The position numbers and the translations under genes are program-made. The notes beneath the pieces were generated by a model that was given only the letters and a program-made list of their open reading frames with translations, was not told where the DNA came from and made no database searches. Shown piece by piece: positions 33,101 to 44,222 of a stretch of 64,000 bases of DNA. Source of the stretch: Melampsora larici-populina 98AG31 (taxonomy: Eukaryota; Basidiomycota; Pucciniomycetes; Pucciniales; Melampsoraceae); NCBI RefSeq assembly GCF_000204055.1, contig NW_006768782.1, positions 881,079 to 945,078 on the forward strand. The letters are read 5' to 3'. The first letter of the stretch is position 1; each line of letters starts with the position of its first letter.

Positions 33101-34804
33101 ACACGATCTGCCGCCTGGCGCGAGGAGTACGATCGAGTAATGAAAAGTATGGGACTCCAACTGGAGTCCCTCATTGCAGTGTATGGAATACGCTGGAACA
33201 TAAAGTATATCAGCAGGGAAAAGGCTTGGAAAGCTCGAGATGTAGGTTTTCAAATATTTACCTTAAGCTTTGTACCATTTAAAATTACTGACACTCACTT
33301 GTGTTTTTTGTCAGGTCATTGATCAGCTGCTCAAGGATGATCTTGCCCGAGTGCACGCTAAAAATCGGCGGCCTCGCAAGAACGGAAAACCCCACGGGTA
33401 CTTCCACGAGGTGACAATCACCCCTTCGGAGTGGGCTCAAGTTAGGAATCTTAATGCCGAGCTCAAGGTAAGATTTTTGAACTTTTAATGAGGTCAATAG
33501 ATGTGATTTCGCATTGGCTAATGTTGTTGATATCAAATCTAGATCTTTCTGGACGCGACAAAACGTATGGAGGGTAGGAAAGCCACTGGTTCAATGGTTA
33601 TTCCTGAGTACGTTGAATTACGCAAGACATTACAAGGTCGTGTGGATGTCCTCGATATGTCAGACGCTCTCTACCCAATGCTCGCGGCGATGTTGGCGAA
33701 AACTCAGACTTATTTGGACGAAGCCCTATCTTGCGACACCCTGGTCATGTCCATTATGTGTCATCCAGCTTTCCGGATTCGTTTTTTTCATTCTTTCTTC
33801 GGCAAGACCTCATCTCAGGCAATTGAAGCCGAAGCTACTTTCACTCGAGAATTCAAGGCCTACCAACTGAAGAATTCACACAAGGGACTCAGAAAAACAG
33901 GTAATTCATCGAGTCAACCTCAGGCTTCAAGTTCCAAGGCATCATACTTCAATGTCTACAGTGAGGATGAAGGTGACGATATGGGCGATGACAATCAACT
34001 CACCGACTTCCTGCGTGGATGTGATCGGATGAAGGACGGTGCTTATGATCTAAGTGACCCGAACTCTGCACTAGCTTGGTGGGCGGTCAGTACCTCCTCA
34101 AACTCTTACTGATCAACAAAACAAAGAGCTTATACTATATGTGCCTGATTGTTGACACATCAGGCACATTGTAATCGGTACCCGGTGGTTGCCGAAATGG
34201 CAAGGGATTTTTTGTCCTGCTCAGGCTCTTCGAGTGAACCAGAGAGGATGTTCTCTACTGCAGCAGACGTTTGTGTTGCAAGTAGGGGTCGACTTCTAGT
34301 TATTTCGATCGAACGGCAGGTTTCTTGCCAGCTTTGGCTTGCAGAGGGGGTACCCTTGGGCAAGGACTTCAACAAATTGATGGACGTTTGTAATATAACT
34401 GATCCATGATTATATCACAAACGTCTCTTCTTATCCTATCTCATTTTTCTTACTATACTATTTCAACTTGTTCTTTCTATCCCTTCTTTTATTTCATAAT
34501 AATCTTGTTCTTTTCATTTGTTTCCTTTATTGAATGTTACAATCCCAACTTGTTTGTTTGTTCAACATCATTTAATATGATCCTATTCACTTTTGGGCCT
34601 TTTTGACCTCTGCAGCGCGCTGCAGCAGCGAAACGAACGCTGCGGGCTTGTGGGTTTTTATGCAGCGGCTAACCGCTGCGCTTGGGTCATCAGCGCAACG
34701 TTGTGAAGTTGCGCTGCACAGGATGGTTGTTCCTGCAACGTGTTTTACGCTGCGCTGTCGTTGAATGGCCCGAAACGCTACGAAACGCAGCGGGTCCAAC
34801 GTTG
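30119..34804 (+). mobile_element. hAT transposon, apparently complete
   Basis: The ends read CAACGTTGGCCC on the left and GGTCCAACGTTG on the right. They are flanked by TGTCAAC on both sides (30112-30118 and 34805-34811), a 7-bp direct repeat, or 8 bp with one mismatch; hAT elements make 8-bp duplications. Both subterminal regions (30125-30350, 34610-34800) are rich in GCAGCG/CGCTGC and TTGCGCTG motifs. One hAT transposase gene fills the interior. Confidence 0.8.
30926..34409 (+). CDS. hAT transposase with BED-like N-terminus and hAT dimerisation domain
   Basis: ATG 30926 opens an N-terminal exon rich in charged residues (KKKKQKKKHH). After introns at 31253-31355 and about 31512-31608, a BED-like zinc-binding part follows (YGCTWCSDD, TSNLQTHRDG). 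The RNase H-fold core shows VWTTKGNRHAFLG and TTDSGSNNKTMAQEM, then NPDRMHIFCFCHKMAL. An acidic insertion precedes VYGIRWN. The last exon is the hAT C-terminal dimerisation domain (YPVVAEMARDFLSCSGSSSEPERMFS). Introns near 33015, 33241, 33466 and 34086 have standard ends; the junction near 32390-32480 is not clear. No stop is found in the exons, so it may be active. Confidence 0.82.
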
Positions 34805-34811
34805 TGTCAAC

Positions 34812-35539
34812 TGATGAAATGAAACAAGCATCACATATTCGAGTAGCTACCATAAGGGGTGTTTTTTTATCATTCCTTTCTCTTTCATAATTTATGTTCC
34901 TTGTTGACCGATGTGTTTAGATCATTACTCTTTACATTTTGAAATGTATCAACTCACCGATTTGATTGGTCAATATGTTCAATTTATGAGTGTAGTTTTT
35001 TTCAATGGGCTTCAATTCAATCATTGGTCTCAGTTCTTATAACTCTTGATTCCATCATTGTGATTATCTTAGAAGTTCATCTTATGTGATTATAATTGAT
35101 TTGGAGAATCAATCATAATCATTAAACTCAAATCGAGTATATGATTACCTTCTTAACACTCTCACTTATTGATCGGGACTTGTAAGTATGTCTTACTAAT
35201 CCATTGAAAGAATTGATTGCTCATTGATTGGAAGAATCAATTAGAATCAAATCAAGTATATCCACACATTTTTAATGAACTGAATCTCATTAGGATTTGG
35301 AAGAGCCTGATTGATTCTGAACAATATCAATTTTAATCTGTTCACTGAAATTGATTCAAATGAGATTGACAAGCTTAATAGGATGAAGTTCTATTTGATA
35401 ATACATACAAACAAAGATTGAAATAGACTGTTGGATCTTGAACAAGATCAATATTGGTCTGACTTGGTTTCTGAGTCAAAAATTAGAACTTGAACAACAT
35501 TGATAGTTGATATTTCAACTGACAGCCTCTCGGATCAAG
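34812..35539. other. Interior of the long-inverted-repeat element, right of the hAT insertion
   Basis: AT-rich, with no gene seen. TTGATT/AATCAA steps recur frequently, for example near 35210-35260 and 35300-35400. This is decayed non-coding sequence. Confidence 0.5.
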
Positions 35540-36043
35540 AGTTGGAAAGCAGGAGGGGTCAAGATTGGTGGTGGTATTTTGTGTGGAGTCATTGGTGAGG
35601 TTCTTGAAGAGAGGGTCTTGTCGGTCATTTTGTGATGGTGGATGTGGGAGTTAGATTGGGGATGTGGAATTTGATTAAAGTCCAGAAAGCCAGAACGTAT
35701 TCTGCCTTCCTGGCTTTGTGGAAAATCTATTCTGGAACCTTTGTGGAAAAGTTCCAGAAGAACTTTGTGTAGTATAAATGCATTAAATGTAATCATTTTT
35801 TCTGCAGGAAAATTACTTTATGCTGGCAGTGTGCTCTGTTGTGCTGTGGTGTTAACTGGCCATAGTGCATGCTAGCAATACAGTCAAACCCCTCTAAAGC
35901 AGTACCCCTCTAAAGCCTTAACCCGTCTATAGTGATGGTGTTTTGGTTCTTCCAAGCTAGGAGGGGCCAAAATTTGTGAAAAACCCATAGTTCTGTATAA
36001 CCCCTTAACCCATACCCAGAATCCAAAAAAAAACTATCTTTTC

Positions 36044-36661
36044 ACACCGCGGGAATGATTAAGTTCAAAACCCGATTGAGTGAAGTTGCGGTGTCCGAGT
36101 CCGCAACTTTGCTCAATCACGGATTTTGTTCGCATCTCGTTCACATCTCGTTCACAGGTTTCCCTCGAGCTATCCTCTGCTACACCAAACTCATTCTATT
36201 CTCGACACATGGTCATATGTAGTACATACATAGAATCCCTTGCGAGTCATCAGGCATCCTCCTTGCTACTATGTATTCTGGTATTACTTTCCAGGTTTCA
36301 TTGCAGTGCTTTTGTCACGCTGCAAGAAGCATTGTCCCGACACCGTTTTTTAGGTCGCTCACCGCTGATGCTAAACAACAATGAAGTTGGTGGACCTTTT
36401 GAGATACGGACAGGGAATTGGTGGAAGGTGTGATGGAAAATATGACCTTTGGTTGTGATCCAGATGATTGATCAACAAAGAAAGGAGCTCGGTACGGACA
36501 AATTGAAATTTGATCGTGTACAAGGGAGAGTACAGCTCAAGGGAAACCTGTGAACAAGATGTGAACAAGATGTGAACCAGATTGACGATTGAGCAAAGTT
36601 GCGGACTCGGACACCGCAACTTCGCTCAATTGGGTTTTGAACTTAATCATTCCCGCGGTGT
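36044..36661. mobile_element. 618-bp MITE with ~150-bp inverted repeats
   Basis: ACACCGCGGGAATGATTAAG at the left is matched in reverse complement at the right end (CTTAATCATTCCCGCGGTGT). The similarity continues inward for about 150 bp through a GTTGCGG(T/A)...GTCCGAGTCCGCAAC palindromic part and GGTTTCCC. No clear target duplication. No coding sequence. Confidence 0.82.
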
Positions 36662-36666
36662 CAATA

Positions 36667-36818
36667 GGGGTACACAAACATCTCAACTCAACTAAATAAA
36701 ACCCATGGCAACCCAATTGATTTTTGGATTTTTTAGCGCCAAAAACTCAAAATCAATCGGGTTGGCACGGGTTTTTTGGATGGGTTTTTAAGGTCGGGTT
36801 GAGATGTTTGTGTACCCC
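36667..36818. mobile_element. 152-bp foldback MITE, TA duplication
   Basis: Nearly the whole unit is one imperfect palindrome: GGGGTACACAAACATCTCAAC faces GTTGAGATGTTTGTGTACCCC. It is flanked by TA at 36665-36666 and 36819-36820. Probably mobilised by a Tc1/mariner-type transposase. Confidence 0.82.
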
Positions 36819-36877
36819 TAATGTAAAGCCATAGAAAAATGGCTAATAGGGAGGTATGAAAGGGGATACCTCCAACA

Positions 36878-37054
36878 GAGGCTGATGCTTTGAAGGCAGT
36901 ATCTTTGCTTACACAATTCATTGAAAGTACTGATATGCCCAAAGCAACAGCTGTTGACCCCCTTCTCCCTGCTCTTGAAAGCGCATTGACCAGCAAGACC
37001 TATTTTGCCAACAAAATTCAGCCCTCCATCACTTTCTCCTTTAGTAGAAATTAA
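36878..37054 (+). pseudogene. C-terminal remnant of the pogo-type transposase
   Basis: An open frame of 58 codons (EADALKAVSLLTQFIESTD..., ending ITFSFSRN and TAA) resembles the end of fungal pogo/Tigger-type transposases, where a helical segment precedes a short hydrophobic tail. Neither the DDE core nor the helix-turn-helix part is present. The call rests mainly on its place inside a pogo-type shell. Confidence 0.45.
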
Positions 37055-37312
37055 ACAAATCTTGTGATGTAGTTACAATTTTACATGTATTCTTCTCACA
37101 AAAAAATAACATGGCAGATACTGAAATATTTGATAGCAAGTTAGACTTTTTCAACAACAAGACCCGTATAAAGTCCTATTTTCTATGGCTGTAGGGGGAC
37201 CACCCTCTAAAGCCATGTTTCCATGTCTTTACAGGGATATGTTCGATGGTTGTGGAATGTCCACCCTCTAAAGCCATGTTTTTCAATGTAAAGCCATGAA
37301 TGTATGTCTATA

Positions 37313-37841
37313 TAGTGCGTGGAGGCAAGAGCTTGGCAATTTGAAATCGAGTAAATACTTGATAAATTGCCCTTTTGGCCCCGTCAGCTCAAATTTCAGA
37401 ACCTTCAATCAGGTTGGATTCTGAAGTTTTCATCCTAATTGTTCATGGCTCATTCAACTCGAGCTCGGTTCACTGTTGCACATCCACGAGCCCTTGGGCT
37501 ACACGTTGTGCTTCTCCTCAATTTGCCATGACAAAAATTCACGTAGATAAGATACAATTGGTAGAAAAAAAGAAAAGAACAACAAATGATTGTTTTTCTC
37601 TAAAAAGATATGCAGGGATTGCTCCCGATGAGAGCATTCCAAAACTCCAAAAAAAACTTGAAAAATTTGATGGCTTGGTATGGATTTGTTGTTTTGAAAA
37701 AAACAACAAAAAAGATATGCATGGAATCCTCTCGGTGAGAGCATTCCAGAACTTTGATCGGCTGGTGAATACAACAAGTTTTGTGGTCTAGCCATTGTTG
37801 GCCTTGGTTTCAAATTGACAATGATTTGCCTCCACGCACTA
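37313..37841. mobile_element. 529-bp MITE, TA duplication
   Basis: TAGTGCGTGGAGGCAA at the left is inverted at the right end (TTGCCTCCACGCACTA), with TA on both flanks (37311-37312, 37842-37843). Inside, AAGATATGCA and GAGAGCATTCCA(A/G)AACT each occur twice. The open frame 37375-37791 has no recognisable domain. Confidence 0.82.
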
Positions 37842-37872
37842 TAGAGGGGTTCCTCAACAAAGACATGTCCCC

Positions 37873-37877
37873 TCTAT
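37873..37877. repeat. 5-bp target duplication of the gypsy element, left copy
   Basis: TCTAT, repeated at 45667-45671 after the other LTR. Confidence 0.9.
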
Positions 37878-38228
37878 TGTAAGGTCTCTCAGACCTTCAC
37901 TGGGAAGTCCGGAAACTTAGTCCGGCGCGACTTCTCGAGAGAGCACGGTGGGAACAATTAACTTAGAACTTCGGTTATATTGTGAACTAGCTCCAAAGAA
38001 TCCCAAGGTTAGCTCTCTGAGGAGTCAGGATAGTACAAGTAATTGAAAAGGAACCAGAGAGATATGAAAATAACTGAAAACTCACCTAGCTCCAAAGAAT
38101 CCCAAGGTTAGCTCTCTGAGGAGTGAGGATCCTTTGAAGCCGGGCGCTGACAACAAGATATATAAGAAACCCATATAAACCCATGCTTCTCTTAACCATA
38201 CCGCCTATGTCTAAGTGTAACCCTTACA
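37878..38228 (-). repeat. LTR (3' LTR relative to coding strand)
   Basis: 351 bp. It begins TGTAAGG with a 7-bp hairpin AAGGTCT-CTC-AGACCTT. It contains a doubled block starting CTAGCTCCAAAGAATCCC at 37987 and 38096. Confidence 0.95.
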
Positions 38229-38240
38229 CCCTCCCTTCCT
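38229..38240 (-). promoter_or_regulatory. Polypurine tract of the gypsy element
   Basis: On the minus strand AGGAAGGGAGGG ends immediately before the LTR (TGTAAGGG). This is the expected place for the primer of plus-strand DNA synthesis. Confidence 0.75.
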
Positions 38241-38569
38241 AAAAATAAACCCGTACCCTTAATGATCCCAAATTGAAAAGAGAAAGAAAAGAAACAAAGA
38301 AACAAAAACAATCATCAAATGGTATAACTTGCTCCAAAATTCGACCATAACTCGTCACCATGAAAAGAGAAAACTTGATTGAATTGTAAAAAATTGAGTA
38401 AAATTTGAAACAGAAAGTTTTGAATTTAATGAAATCTTGAAATCTTGATGTAAGTAATTAATTTAATTTGAGTGTTGAGGTCTTGAAGTTAGTATTGTAA
38501 GCATGAATTCTTGACGTAAGTAACTTGAGGTTTTGTCGTAAAGAAACTTGAGCTTTTTCTTTCCGTCCT

Positions 38570-38990
38570 TGTTGCGGTAATCTGTTATTCAAGAGAGAAA
38601 ACTGCTTGCCAGCCATTTCGGGGAAATTGAAAGAAAAAGAATGTTTTATCGAACTCACATTGCGGGGGTGTTAGCGCATCAATGCGATGCACACCCCCTT
38701 GTCAATTATCCTAGCATTCCCCAATGGTCTCCCAACTGTTGCTCCATGGGGTTGTTTTCGGATTTGACAAAATCACCACAGTGACTGCAAGTGGTTCTTT
38801 GTGTTTCCAATTCGTGTCCATCGTCTTCGCTTCGAAAGTGAAAACTGTTATTTGGGAGAGAAACTTGCTTGCCAACGTTTTCATGAATAGGATTTGAAAT
38901 AAAATTATCACACTCACATTGCGGGGGTGTTAGCGCATCCATGTTGATGCACACCCCCTCGTCACGTTTTGTAGCGTGCCCCACGGGCTC
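38570..38990. repeat. Duplicated block at the 3' end of gypsy coding region
   Basis: TGCGGGGGTGTTAGCGCATC followed by GATGCACACCCCCT(T/C)GTCA occurs near 38660 and 38920, each preceded by similar sequence (AGAGA-AAACT-GCTTGCCA). The period is about 260 bp. Each copy can form a GGGGGTGT/ACACCCCC stem. Confidence 0.75.
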
Positions 38991-41900
38991 CTTTGTAGGA
39001 CCTTCGGGGATTGGTTCCGGATGTGACGAGACCATTTTCATGGTCGCAATGGTTTCGCCGTCCGCGTCTTCAGCTTTGCTATGATAGGCCTTCAATTTTG
39101 AGATGTGAAAAATAGGGTATGTTGAATCGTCCGCTTGAAGCTTGAGTTTGAAATCACGACCTCCATTCAACACCTCCTGAATTTCGTACGGCCCATCATA
39201 ACGAGCTCGGAGTTTTCCAACGCCACGACTTGCGCCACCTACCACCTGTTGTCGATCATGACTGTCAATCATCACCAGATCACCCCTCTTCAATGTGTCT
39301 CCCACCCGGCGGCGCTTGTTGTATTGCACTGCCTGGTCCACTCGACTACCCCAGAGGTGATCCCGCCAGGATGCCCATTCGGACTGACGTCTTTGAATCC
39401 ATGCATGTACGTCTTCATCTTCTTCTTTTGATGGTAATTCAACCGGAAATAACCGTGGGATGCGTCCGTACACAAATTGAAACGGAGAGACCCCTGTTGA
39501 AACGTTCACCGCGGAATTAATGGCGAATTCGGCAGAAGGTAAGGATTCGAGCCATTTGCCGTGTTTGTTTGAAACTGAGAGTCTCAAGATCTGGCCAATG
39601 GTCTTGTTTGACCGTTCACTGCGCCCGTCTGCTTGAGGATGGTAAGCCGTAGACAATTTAACCCGCACTCCTAATAAGTCGTGCAAGCGTTGCCAGAATC
39701 TAGAGGTCCACGCCTTATCTCAATCGCCAATGATGGACTCTGGCAGACCGAAGATTGACGACCAAGAGTTGAATAACCGTGTGGCTGATCGCTCGGCTGT
39801 GTCACGCTGAGATGCAGGAATTAATCGTACAAAACCTGTTAGACAACACGTGCAAGATAAGATCATGTCGTAGCCGGATACCTTTGGGAACGGTCCGATG
39901 AAGTCGATTGTGATCGCTTCCATTGGATGAGCAGGAATTGGGTTAGCTTGTAGCTTGCCGGAGATTGTAGTCGTTCTTGCCTTGTTTCGTTGACAGGAGT
40001 CACATGTTTTTAGTTGTTTTTCGACGTCTTTAGTCATACCTGGCCAAAAAAAAGTATGCCTCAACCGAGTAAGAGTCTTGAAAGGTCCTAGATGCCCCAG
40101 CGCGGCGTGTGCTTGATTAATGAAGTTTTGTCTCAGTCCCGCATAATTCGGTATGACCAAGCGTCCGTCAAGATACAGAAGATCATCTTTGACAATACAG
40201 TCCTCCCGTAGCGGCAACACCTTGCGTAACTTGACGCAGAATGCATCCTGCACCGAACCTTCACGGATTGCCTTTAGCTCCTCGTCGCCAAACCCTGATT
40301 TAATCTCGCATGGAGCCATGTCGTCCCTGCGTGATAAGGCATCCGCAACGGAGTTACCTTGTCCTTTGAGATACCTGATATCCAAGTCAAACTGTGACAG
40401 AGTTTCCAACCACCTAGCCTGTCTCCTGCTCAGATTTCGCTGCGTCAGAAGAGTCGTCAGTGAATGATGGTCCAACATAACATTGACCTTCATGCCTAAT
40501 AGCAACAATCGCCATTTGTTGAGGGCGTTGATTACCGCTAACAACTCCTGTTCATGCACTGGATAATTCCTCTCGGCTGGATTCATAGTACGGCTTTCAT
40601 AAGCTACTGGAGAAGCTGTATCCCACTCCGCGCCTTGAAACAATGCAGCACCCAGTCCGCTTCCACTTGCATCGGTGAAAAGCCAAATGGGTTCCCCAGA
40701 GTCATAATCGAGATTGTGTAAGACCGGTAAAGTTGTAATGAGGCGCTTGATGTTATTGAAAGCATCTTCTTCAGCTTTTCCCCAATGGAATGGTTTACCT
40801 TTCAAAGTTGTGCTTGTCAGTGGTGTGAGAGTAGCAACGTAATGAGACAATCCGTCGATGAATTTCTTCATCCATTAGACTGTGCCTAAGAACTTGAGGA
40901 GTTGCTTTGAAGATGACGGCGATGACCATTTTGAGATTTTTTCGACCTTTGCATCGTCTGGGCAAACTCCTGCTTGGCTGATTTCGTGGCCTAAAAAGTT
41001 TATTTGTCATCGAAAGAGCTTGCTTTTCTTGATGGAGCAGTACAGTTTTGCTTCACGTAATTTTTCTAGAACCATCCTTACGTGGGCTTCGTGCTCCTCA
41101 ACAGATTGCGAAAAAATGACAATGTTGTCAATATAAACAACACAAATCCTTCCAACTAGGTCACCTAAAATTTCTTCATTACGTGCCTGATGAGTTGCGG
41201 GACCGTTTGTTAACCCCATAGGCATCACTACCCATTCGTGTAGTCCCCATGGGGTCTTCACTGCAGTCAGAGGGATGTCCTCTTCTCGCATCCGATCCTG
41301 AAAGAATGAGCTGATTTGATCAACTATTGACCAAACTTTCCCCGTTGCTACCAACCGTACTGACTCATCCACATTGGACAACGGCGCCCTATCCTTCACC
41401 GTGAATTTGCTCAACCTCCTATAGTCACAAACCCATCGTGGCAATTCGGATGGGTCCTTCTTCGGTATAAGCATCGAAGGGGATGCATATTGACTGTGAG
41501 ATCGTCGCAGTCGTCCAGCCTTTATATGTTGATCCAATAGTTTTCGCCAGGCCTCGCGGTGTCTTATAGGATACCCGTATTGCTTTTCGTTGATAACTAC
41601 ATTAGGGTCAGTAAGCACGATTTTATGCCGTACCTGTCGCGATTGGTCTGGCATATTCTCGGGAAAGATCTCGGCCGGCGCTTCCCCTTCCTCAACTGGA
41701 GGTAGTTCTGCTGGGAGCAAATCTTCAAACTCCTTAAGCATACTATCTTCTTTCTTACTTAACTCTTGCACATCACTCAGTTTTGTCAAATTCTCAACTG
41801 CACACAAAATTCTTTGAAGTTCATTTTTCATTTCTTTCTCATACAAAATTTTTCCGCTTGAGGTATGAATAACACAACGCCTATGTAACGATACATCTAA

Positions 41901-44180
41901 TTTGAATTTAGATAAAAACGGAGAACCAAGAATCATATCATATGTTCCTCCTAGCGGCGCCAGTTTGAAGAATACGGCCCCAAATCGTATATTCGGTTCC
42001 TCACTTTTCAAATTAGCAAAAGCGAATTCCGTCAGAACAATAGGCTTTCCCTCTGTAGCAACAGCCAAGCGTACCTCAACTGGGGAAACCAGTGGTCGAC
42101 CAGGGATATGTAGATTACGTGCTACCTTCGCCGCTAACAAATTGGTCCCTGCACCCGAATCGATCAACGCACGGAGAGGTTTCCCATTCAAGGTCAGCTC
42201 CAGGATAATAGGAGATTGCGGAACTTGTGGTACGCACGGAGTCTCCATTCCAACTTCAGCTTCAATTTGTCTTTGTAACTCTCTATCCGCCTCTTCATAC
42301 GCAGCAATGTCCTCCACCAGCATATCCGGAAAGGTCTCTACTGACGCGATTTGCTTGGAAGTGGTTGTGGGCGCTGGGCGACCCGCTGGGCGTTGCGTTG
42401 CAGCTCCTGGTGGATTCAATCTTGCTGCAGGCGTAGTACGAGAGGGTCTTGGTCCCGCGTCGAAAGTAGCAGGGACGGATAGAAACCGGTTTGATCGTTT
42501 GTTACATCTCGGATCGTTGCACTTTTCCTTGCAAACGGCACAAATGCCATTCCTTTGCAGGTATTCATGATAACGCCAACCATTATCAGCACGCTCCTCT
42601 TCGGTTCGAGCTCTGGGAGTGATTGTTTGACGATTGTTGCTGAAAGTCGATCCAGCGCTTGTGCTGTACGCTTTGGGTTTAGCAGTTGGGTCGGGTAATA
42701 ACTTGCTATGGATTAAGATGCGCCATATACCATCTGCTGCATCCTTGAAAACAGGGAATACAAAGGGATCCGCAAACAGGAGTTTGTCTTTGTCAACCAT
42801 ATCTCGAAAGAGTTGAGGGGCGCCCCAGGTGATATGTTGAGCTAAGTGTCGATCCGTAACCTGACCTTGTCTCTTGATCAATCGATGTAACGCTTGAGCA
42901 CGCGCCACATAAGCATTAAAAGATTCTTGAGGTTTCATTTCTAGCCTCCTGAACGCTTCTTCCGTATCCGTGAGCCAAGCATGGGGTAAGGTTCCCATTG
43001 CCATTGTTTCCATCGCCTCATTCCATGAACCATGACGTAAGCTTTCTTTGTTAGACTGGTACCATGCCGCCATGGCCTCGTCGTTCAGCAGTGATCCAAG
43101 CAGTTTCATCCGCTCGCCATCATCAATGACATTCTTGACTTCAAATGTCTCTTTGATTAAACTACGCCAATGAAAAAGGTCGGCAGGTACTCCGAATTTG
43201 CCAGTAAATTTCGGGAGATCACTAAGCTTGACACAATTAGCCGTGGTCAAGATTGGTGTTGCTTGCAAGAATTGTTCAGGGACTGCCTGATGGAAAGATT
43301 GCATGTGTGGTACACTAGTAGCTCGAGCGTACTGCGGAGATATAGCAGGGACCGATTGATAATGAGGCGATGGGGCTTGCCTCGGAGAAAAAGGTCGAGG
43401 AGGACTTGCTGCACGGTTTCCTAGGCCCGGTATCGTCTGTCCTACAGGTGTAGACTCGAGAGGCGGCGCTTGCTGACCTTGCTGTCTTGCTTCTGGCCCA
43501 GACTGATCACGAGGTAAGGGCGAAGGCGACGCTGGAGTTCGTCGAATGTACCGGTCGAAGACGTTAGGCATGTTCGCCGAAGGTGGTGCAGATGCGGCTT
43601 CCGCTGCTTGAGAGTGTTGGGCTTTACCCTCCAGTAACTCCCGTACCAACCTTTGAAGGTTCAAGTTTTCCTTCTCCACCCTTTCCAATCTTTCATTTTG
43701 AAGTCTCATGGCTTCCAGCTGTTGGCGTAACGAGTCGACAGAGTCTTCGTTTCCAGGGTTTGGATTCGACGTCTCGCCTGTCATCGTGACAGAAGTTACG
43801 TCAAGTGTCGGACGAGATACCGTTGGTGTTTCTGTCGAAAGATGTCCAGGTGGATGAGGCGTGTTGATACCGCGCTTTTGTTCTAGTAATTTCTTGAAAT
43901 GCTGCTCAACAATAGTGGCTTCAGAATGAGAAGGTGAACTCGGTGGTGGTGAAAAACGCAATCTAGTCAATTCCGCTGTGTTCGTCTCCCTTGCCGCACT
44001 AGATGCGTAAAGGATTCGATCGGTAGGAGCCGGCGATCCAGTAACGACCGTCTCCGGCCGCCAGGAAAACTTTGCTGGCGGTGGTGCTGGAGGAGTCTCG
44101 ATGACTTCGGCTTGTTTGCCTTTTCTGAGGTTTCGAAGCAGTACTTCGGGATCGTCGAGGTAGTATTCCGGCTTACTCAT
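38706..44180 (-). pseudogene. Gag-pol polyprotein of the gypsy element, three stop codons
   Basis: ATG 44180 (MSKPEYYLDD) is the likely start; frame upstream of 44220 is MITE sequence. Domains in order: gag capsid-like region (FHWRSLIKETFEV), a Cys knuckle CAVCKEKCNDPRC, protease ALIDSGAGTNLL, reverse transcriptase (WVCDYRRLSKF, WSIVDQISSFF, VVYIDNIVIF), RNase H (LFTDASGSGLGA, VADALSRRD), integrase zinc finger (HAALGHL...CDSCQ), integrase core (ITIDFIGPF, IIGD, GRSERSNKT) and a GPY/F-like end (YDGPYEI). Stops interrupt after SKLFR (TGA, about 41007), after KFLGTV (TAA, about 40876) and after SIIGD (TGA, about 39720). The catalytic YIDD box reads YIDN. Confidence 0.9.
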
Positions 44181-44222
44181 CCGGTGGAATACAGAACAAG
44201 TAAGGTTTGGGTTGGCAGGATA

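Larger units (their letters stand above)
29692..35830. mobile_element. Degenerate long-inverted-repeat element hosting a hAT insertion
   Basis: The left side (about 29692-30110) and right side (about 35540-35830) are inverted copies of each other. CCAGCATGAAGTAATTTTCC faces GGAAAATTACTTTATGCTGG. An almost perfect 43-bp block (starting CTACACAAAGTTCTTCTGG) lies at 29815 and ends at 35772. Further in, similarity is weaker (CATACACCACACTATGGCCG facing CATCCACCATCACAAAATGACCG). No target duplication is clear and no transposase of its own is seen, so the superfamily is open; long inverted repeats would suit a Mutator-like element. The hAT element 30119-34804 lies inside it. Confidence 0.6.

Noticed and set aside
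41902..42570. Plus-strand open frame of 222 codons.
   Set aside because: Antisense to the gypsy gag-protease region, which has clear protein motifs on the minus strand.
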